Below the pieces are notes generated by a model. That model searched no databases. It was given only the letters and a program-made list of their open reading frames with translations, and was not told the DNA's origin. A DNA stretch of 45,491 nucleotides, taken from NCBI GenBank assembly GCA_001574975.1, contig KQ965806.1:31777-77267 (forward strand). The letters run 5' to 3'. Shown here one piece after another: positions 39,584 through 45,491 of this stretch; the first letter of the stretch is position 1, and every line of letters starts with the position of its first letter. This DNA is from Gonapodya prolifera JEL478. Taxonomy: Eukaryota > Monoblepharomycota > Monoblepharidomycetes > Monoblepharidales > Gonapodyaceae. Made by a program: the position numbers and the translations under genes.

Positions 39584-41310
39584 TCATTTCAGACCGAACC
39601 TCCGAAACAGCACCTCCTCCACATCGTCTTCCACCGAAACATAATAGCCGGGACTATATTCAAACGTCTTGAGCCGTGGGTGTGCCACCAATAAGTTCGC
39701 ATGCGCCATCTCAAGTGGACCCCACCTCGACTCCAATTTGGACAGCTTCAGCTCCTGGAGTCGCGGCAAGCGGGCCACCGCGTTTGTCACGTCGGTTGCG
39801 GTGAGTGTGCGGTTTTGGTTGATGGTGGAGACCTCAAGGCTGGTGAGGTTGGGGCATAATCGTGCGAGTGCCGCCAGAGTTGTCCCATCAAACACTGCGC
39901 CGCTGCCGAATGAGAAGACCCGCATCGTGTTGTGACGAGTGAAGATGTGTTCGAGGTCGCTCTGTCCCGCTGGAAACTCCCTCTCTGGATGCCACCGGGA
40001 CGCCGTCGGCCGTAGATGGAGCTCTTCCAGGGCTGGAAGTGAGGTCAGGAAGGTGATGAGGGCAGGGTCTGAAAACTCCCCCCCGTCCGTGGAATCGTAG
40101 CTGTACGTGTAGAGACTGAGGGAGCGAAGGCTGTTGCACTGGCTGGCGATCTGGATGTACAGTTCTCGAGCGAGGTCACGGACCCCCGAGGTGAAGTCCA
40201 CGGGAAACGAAAGATGCTCGAGGCGGCTCCAATTCATTTTTTCGAGAAACTCGCGAATAAAAGGGATCGTGTCGCTTGTCCATTTGATCCACATGTACGG
40301 CGACTGCGAGCGTACGTCCCCACAAGTGAGACTCCGTAGATTCCCAAACTGACTTAACAGTCCACTGAAAATAATCTTGCGGTCGTGTTCCGTCTGTCTC
40401 CTCTCTCTCAGCGGGGGCAAGGCGTCGAAATCGATCTTATTCTCTTTGATGGTGAGGTGCTCCACCCCACGACAGAGAGGGGAATTCCGAATGTCCTTAA
40501 ACCCGACATGTTGATATTGCACACGATATCCAGAATCGACCCAAACAGCTCCTTCGGAGAGGCCACGGTGCACGATTATGGTGAGTCGCTTGAGATGCTG
40601 CATTTCGGCCATTCTGGAGAGGGGGTCGGGATAAGCTCCTGAACGGGGCGCAAGGCTGGTATCGCTTCGTGGCCAAAACATCTCCAGCTCAGTAAGCCTC
40701 GAAAAGCTTCCAAGAACACTGAAGAAGTTATCGTCTACGCCACATCCCTGGTTGAAATCTATTGTCTTCTTGAGCACAACCTTTCTGACCGTTGTCGGAA
40801 GCCCCAGCTCCTTGCTCGTGTCAAACCTCCACCCCCCAAACCACTCGCTCAGGATTGTCGTTATCGCAAAGGCTGACCACGGTTGCAGCCTTGACGAGTG
40901 GTGGGTCTCGTCCGAGATTCTGTTGAGCATCTGCCGATGCCGAAGCGGGATTCTGACCAAATCCAGCGTCGCCCAGACTTTTCTCCGAGCGCTATTGCTC
41001 CATTCAAGGCTGTGGAAGCGATTGGTGGTGGTGAACCGTTGTGGCCATCCGGTGGACTAACCCAAAACGACTCGAAAACGCACCACACCAGTGTTGCTGA
41101 CATCAAATCTTTCCGTTCCAGATGCATCATAATGGTACAAAGGACTTCCGGGGGTGCGTTTCCCGCCTTAGATCGCGTCCTGCGAGCATTCAGTCGTTCT
41201 TTGCGCGATTGGATGCTATCAGCTTGTTCCCCTGGCACTTTTTGTGCATGTGTGGTACTTGTGATAGCGGTATATAGTCTCCTTAAAAGGGCGAGGAGGG
41301 ATGTGGACAT
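39584..41310 (-). CDS. F-box protein, tandem copy A
   Basis: Two exons, 41310-41084 and 41009-39584, with a 74-bp intron (GTGCGT donor), give 550 aa. The F-box lies in exon 1 at residues 50-85 (NAPPEVLCTIMMHLERKDLM) and runs across the intron into SNSARRKVWATLDLVRIPLR. The rest is a Leu-rich solenoid-like part (FSRLTELEMFWPRSDTSLAP, SLRSLSLYTYSYDS, LPALEELHLRP, CPNLTSLEVST, RLQELKLSKLESRWGPLEMA), ending EEVLFRRFGLK. Such proteins bind Skp1 through the F-box and a substrate through the C-terminal repeats. The exon-1 N-terminal helix (LLALLRRLYTAI) is shared with copy B. The frame is open throughout. Copy B lies directly upstream on the same strand. Confidence 0.87.
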
Positions 41311-41456
41311 TTATAGACAGTTGACGAAGACATTCCTTCGGGGACCACAGCACACCAGGTTCCCGGCAAGTCAAACTTCAAACTGGTAAACTCTCCCGCG
41401 ACCATACTCCCCTTCTTAATTGGTTTGACTGACGGTACACTGAGCAGATAGTTATA

Positions 41457-43154
41457 TCATTTCAGACCGAACCTCCGAAACAGCACCTCCTCCACATCCT
41501 GCCCCGCCAAATCATAGGGACTATACGCAAATGTCCTCAAACGCGGGTGCGCCGCCAGCAACTTGACATGTGCCATCTCAACTGGACGCCACGACGAGCC
41601 CACCTGGGCCAGGTTAAGCTCCTTCAGGTGGGGGAGGAGGGATACCGCGTTGGTGACGTCAATCGCGGTGAGAGGGCCAACAAAGGAGAGTTCAAGACTA
41701 GCGAGGTTGGAGCACAATCGGGCGAGTGTTGCCAGAGATGTTCCATTAAACAAGGAGCTGATGCCGAACGAGAAGACCCGCAGGGTGTGGTGGCGAGTGA
41801 AGATGTGTTCGAGGTCGATCTGCCCGCCGGGAAACTCCCTCTCTGTTTGCCACCGGGACACCGTCGGGCGGAGGTGGAGTTCTTCCAGTGCTGGAAGTGC
41901 GATTAGGAGGGTGACGAGGGATGGGTCAGAAAATTTATCTACGTATGCGGAATCGTAGTTGTACGTGTAGAGGCTGAGGGAGCGAAGGCTGTTGCACTGG
42001 CTGGCGATTTGGGTGTAAAGGTCTCGAGCGAGGTCGCGGACCACTGATGCGAAGTCCACAGAAAATGAGAGGTTTTGAAGATGCCGCCAATTCATTCTTT
42101 CGAGAAATTCGCGTATAAAGGCTCTCGTATCGCTGGTCCATCGAGTGCACATGTTCTGTGATGATGACCGGACATCCCCACACCTCAGACTCCTTAGATT
42201 CTCAAACTGACTCAACAGCCCACGAAAAAGAATCTCTCGGTCGTACTCGGTCCAGATCCGCATCTCGCTCCTTGGACCCAGGACGTCGTAATCGATCTCA
42301 TTCTCCTTGATGGTGAGGTGAGCCACGCCACGACAGAGAGGGGAATTCCGAATGTCCTTGAACCCAACACGATCCACAGGGTTTCCATTATCGTCCCAGC
42401 TCTCTGCCTCGGAGAGGCCACGGTGCATGATTATGGTGAGTCGCTTGAGATGTTGCATGTCGGCCATTGCGGAGAGGGGGTCGGGATAAGCTCCTGAACG
42501 GGGCGCAAGGCTGGTATCGCTTCGTGGCCAGAACATTTCCAGCTCAGTCAGCCCGGAAAAGCTTCCAAGAATCCTGAAGTAGGCATCGTCCACGTAGCTG
42601 GCTTGGTTGAAATCTGTTGCCTTGCTAAAAACAACATTTCTGACCGTTGTCGGGAGCCCCAGCTCATTGCTCGTGTCGTATTTCCACCCGTCTCGCGACC
42701 TCTCGCACAGGATCGTCGTTATAGCAAAGGCTGAAAGCGGAACCAGCCGTGTTGAGACGGTGCAAGTCTCGTCTGAGATTCCGTTGAGCATCTGCCGATG
42801 CCGAAGTGGGATTCTGTCCAAATTCAGGGTGGCCCAGACTTTTCTCCGAGCGCTGTTGCTCCATGAGAGGCTGAAGCCTTGATGGGTAACGTTGCTTGCC
42901 AGACAAACCCAAAACGACTCGACAGCTCACCAAACTCTTGTAACTGCGATCAGATCTTTCCGTTCTAGATACACTGCGATGGCATCAAGGACCTCCGCGG
43001 GCGCGTTTCCGGCCTTAGATCGCTCCAGTGCATTCAATCGTTCTTTGCACGATTGGATGGTGTCAGCGAGTTCCTCTGGCACGGCTTGTGGAATGGAACT
43101 GGCTGTGATAGCTGCATAGAGTTTCCTCAAAAGAACGAGGGTCGATGTGGCCAT
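41457..43154 (-). CDS. F-box protein, tandem copy B
   Basis: Two exons, 43154-42931 and 42870-41457, with a 60-bp intron at the same place and phase as in copy A, give 545 aa. The F-box is NAPAEVLDAIAVYLERKDLI, completed by LSWSNSARRKVWATLNLDRI across the splice. The Leu-rich part parallels copy A block for block, including the identical MFWPRSDTSLAPRSGAYP and the C-terminus EEVLFRRFGLK. Some DNA patches are nearly identical to copy A (around 42471-42560) while others have diverged clearly, so the duplication is not very recent or has been partly homogenised. The role is inferred as for copy A; different recognition surfaces are likely because the changes cluster in the repeat region. Confidence 0.87.
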
Positions 43155-43170
43155 TTATAAGCTGCAGAAA

Positions 43171-43207
43171 TTGTTGTACCAGAAATACATGCTGTAGCAG
43201 GAGAACC
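43171..43207 (-). repeat. Inverted copy of the 27517-27554 segment
   Basis: On the minus strand it reads GGTTCTCCTGCTACAGCATG then TATTTCTGGTACAACAA. It ends 17 bp before the start codon of F-box copy B; the corresponding place before copy A lacks it, so it arrived after the duplication or was lost from A. Confidence 0.7.
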
Positions 43208-43594
43208 ATGCACAGCACTTGCCGAAAACCCAAGTGACGCCGAATCCGTCTGAGCAATCAATCATTCTAAAACCTAGAAAGCTTGAAATGTGCACCGCAT
43301 TGTGTGAAATAGAATGCAGTTTATATATTGTTTAGTGCCACGAATGTAGGGACTACACATGCCCTGCAGGCATGCTCCAAGGGGTATCTCTAGCTCAGAG
43401 GAAGATGGCCCAGCCATGCCGAGCCTTCATTAGGGGTGTAGCAGTTGCACCGTGCTGCGCCCACCAAAGTGCAAGAAAATAGTGATGCCAGTTCGCACAA
43501 CTAGATAAACTTAGCATGTGCTGAGTTGAAAGGCGGTTATCTCAAAAGTGAAATGACAGCATCTGTGAGCCGGGATGCCAGATTGGAAGAGAAC

Positions 43595-43630
43595 CCATTT
43601 GGTACAGGTGCGCCATTTGGGACAGGTGCG
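43595..43630. repeat. 18-bp tandem duplication
   Basis: CCATTTGGTACAGGTGCG followed directly by CCATTTGGGACAGGTGCG; one difference. Confidence 0.75.
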
Positions 43631-45064
43631 GGTGACGCCACAGGGGGAGCTGGTAGATCACTGCTTTCTACCTTACAATAGTTTACTGCAGTCGCAGTAG
43701 AGCCAGTACTGGAGATGTTTGAAAAGCCACATTTTAGCTATCCTTCTTTGTCTGTCCACTTTTCAAATCTCCACGCTTCTTCTTCATGATGACGGCAAGC
43801 ATAACAGGCTCATGGCAAATATTGGCTATAAAATCCAGTAACAGATCCAATTGAGTGCAGAAATTGATTGATACTCCAATGTTTTCTATGAGTTGAACAC
43901 TAAGGGCTTTGGCATCAGAAGAAACATGATCTTGCACTGTTTCTGTAGTATCTTAATCTCCACTTCTTCACAATCTGAGTACTCACAGCAGCATCAAACC
44001 CAAAAGGCCCAATGATTTGAAGTATCTGTTGTTTTGATACCCAACTATGGTTTAGGGGCAAACAAAGATCATTTAGAATGAATCCCAAGTTTGCAGCACA
44101 CTGTGTCACAGGACATAATACTAACCTTATCTGAGCTTGCACAATGCCAAGATAGAGATGGAATGCAGAAGATGAGTAAGCAGTGCTTTTCAGGAAGGGT
44201 CATAGTAAGCTTTGCAACATACATCTGTCTGAGGGAGCCCTGTGTACACTGGAATATGTGTCTCTACACCAACAAGGCCAAAACTAAAAAAGATTTGGAT
44301 GGGTGTAAGAGATTTTTGCACATTACAACACATAAAAGCTTGTGACTTGCTTATCCACACTGTTCATAACCTTAGAGACTACAATGTCATTTAAGAAAAA
44401 AAAGGTTTTGCCCATGCTCTTCCAGTCTCCATGAAACTAGCATACTTCCCAGAAATTGAGAAAGGAAATTGGACTAACCTGCTTATTCAAAATGCAATGC
44501 ACAAGGTTGTACACTGGCATTACTCTGTTGGTGTCAGATGGGCCAAGTCTTGCAACTACTGCTTTTCAAACGGCTGGGTTGGGCATTTTGCCACCCACTG
44601 TGGGTATAGTCAACACTCCCTTGTGGCTTTTTGAATACCCTTGCCACCACCTCCCTCACCATCTTTACTCATCACAGGGAATCCGGTTCTCTTTGTATGC
44701 TGCAGCCTTGTAGAGGCGTCTTTGACAGTAGCTTGATCTGTAATATCACCTGATATCACAAGAAATTCCTTGCTGATCACAAACCTCTGGAAAATTGAAC
44801 CATGTACCTCAACTGAATAGGCTTGCAAACACCGTAACTCACCAATAAGCTTCTTTGTAGTGGGAGTATGTCTCTTTGATGAATAACAGAGCCTTTCACA
44901 GTGGTGCCACCCAATATCAATTGATGAAGGTCTGGTTCATGGACAAAAATACAATAGAGAGGTTGCGCAGCACATTTTATTTTCACAATTGTAATTTGGA
45001 AAATGAAATTCAAGCCCGCACCTTGCGCCAGCCCAGCACACACAAATCCGGCGCACACCAAACC

Positions 45065-45491
45065 ATGCAAGACAATTTGTCTGACTCATCCGATTCTGAC
45101 GCGGGGACACGTGCTGCGATGCAATCGAATAGGAGGCGCCGGCGTATGGCGGTGTCGATCCTCCTCTCCCAGCTGGAGCGGATGATACCACCGGAGAGGC
45201 CATTCTACCCGGACGCAAGGCTTGATTTGAATGCCATGTCAAACGCAGACTGCTTATTTAATTTTCGGTGAGTTCTGGTGGGAATCGTTGCTTGGGCGGA
45301 CAGGATTGGTGCTCAAACTAGTCGAGCGCAGTTTCGAAAAGGACGACATTCTCCGTCTCTGGACAGCTCTGGAGCTTCCTGCAGTGATTGTTCTGGAAGA
45401 ACGCCATAAGTTTCTTGGTGTGGAGGCGCTCTGTGTGCTTCTGAAGCGGCTGGCGTTCCCAAATCGCCTCTCGGACCTCTCGCCAACATTT
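45065..45491 (+). mobile_element. PIF/Harbinger-type transposase, N-terminal part (window end)
   Basis: Exon 1, 45065-45267, starts MQDNLSDSSDSDAGTRAAM and contains a basic run (RRRRRMAVSILL). The 64-bp GT-AG intron (45268-45331) is followed by an exon reading RFEKDDILRLWTALELPAVI then GVEALCVLLKRLAFPNRLSD. This is the conserved region that precedes the DDE catalytic core in fungal and animal Harbinger (DDE_Tnp_4) transposases, where it normally reads 'gieaLciLLrRLayPnRlsDL...fgrs'. The frame is open to the window edge, so the copy may be intact beyond it; the catalytic Asp/Glu residues are not in view. An in-frame upstream ATG at 44876 would add 63 residues, but the stretch looks noncoding. 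No terminal inverted repeat was identified on the left side. Confidence 0.85.

Larger units (their letters stand above)
43155..45064. other. AT-rich repeat-like region, no identified gene
   Basis: It contains the inverted partner of the 27517 segment (43171-43207), an 18-bp tandem duplication (43595-43630) and several minus-strand open pieces. The best of these reads EPDLHQLILGGTTVKGSVIH (near 44940-44880), then YSVEVHGSIFQRFVISKEFL and ISGDITDQATVKDASTRLQH (44828-44700), a possible split coding remnant that I cannot assign. A further piece, 44142-43915, includes NLGFILNDLCLPLNHSW. The composition and the position beside a PIF/Harbinger transposase suggest mobile-element material. Confidence 0.4.

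Noticed and set aside
43734-44345. Possible second Fanzor copy in the AT-rich right-hand region
   Set aside because: Composition is similar to 24.5-27 kb, but no DEFRTS/zinc-ribbon or WNRD-like block was found in any frame.
1-45491. CRISPR array or prokaryotic operon signals
   Set aside because: No regularly spaced repeats of that type; intron-rich genes show a eukaryotic nuclear origin.

Overview
The window comes from a fungal nuclear genome. Nearly every gene is split by 55-80 bp GT-AG introns, and the gene set is fungal: a Sok1/TCP11-like protein, 14-TM DHA2 drug transporters, F-box families, an ARS2/SERRATE-like protein and a MET8/MET1-type siroheme gene. I cannot fix the phylum from sequence alone. 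The very high intron density and the eEF2 tail fit an early-diverging (for example zoosporic) or basidiomycete fungus. The window also contains mobile-element remnants in AT-richer stretches.

Layout. 1-709: 3' end of eEF2 (+). 3782-4684: C2H2-type zinc-finger protein (-). 5630-8616: 19-exon DHA2-type MFS transporter (-). 9482-10714: RRM plus zinc-knuckle RNA-binding protein (-). 11814-12758: F-box/Cys-rich protein (+). 13967-16310: decayed mobile-element material, namely a Tc1/mariner-like DNA-binding fragment and a C48/Ulp1-like fragment. 16836-20801: second, 21-exon MFS paralogue (+). 21115-23348: Sok1/TCP11 protein (-), tail to tail with it. 24500-27000: a decayed intron-containing Fanzor (eukaryotic TnpB homologue), with a strong nested hairpin just upstream. 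28725-29219: small intronless acidic-tailed protein (+). 29739-32690: ARS2/SERRATE-like protein (+). 32785-33200: truncated HAD/FCP1-like remnant (-). 33303-35748: X-Pro aminopeptidase-family protein lacking key metal ligands (-). 35892-37849: broken siroheme synthase (-). 38098-43154: three F-box genes in tandem (-), two of them close duplicates. 43155-45000: repeat-like DNA. 45065 to the end: start of a PIF/Harbinger transposase (+).

The most striking points are: (1) the Fanzor copy, whose RuvC-end WN[R]D motif carries TGA in place of an Arg codon; (2) a siroheme synthase locus with four frameshifts and an in-frame stop, beside an aminopeptidase-P homologue that keeps its frame but has lost two metal-binding Asp and the shuttle His; (3) two MFS paralogues with identical exon phases, one carrying a 9-nt and the other a 24-nt microexon, and one with a 512-bp GC-rich repeat array filling an intron; (4) several repeat relationships linking the element-rich patches. 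N bases at 100-102 and 184, and some indels in homopolymers, mean assembly error must be excluded before calling individual frameshifts real.
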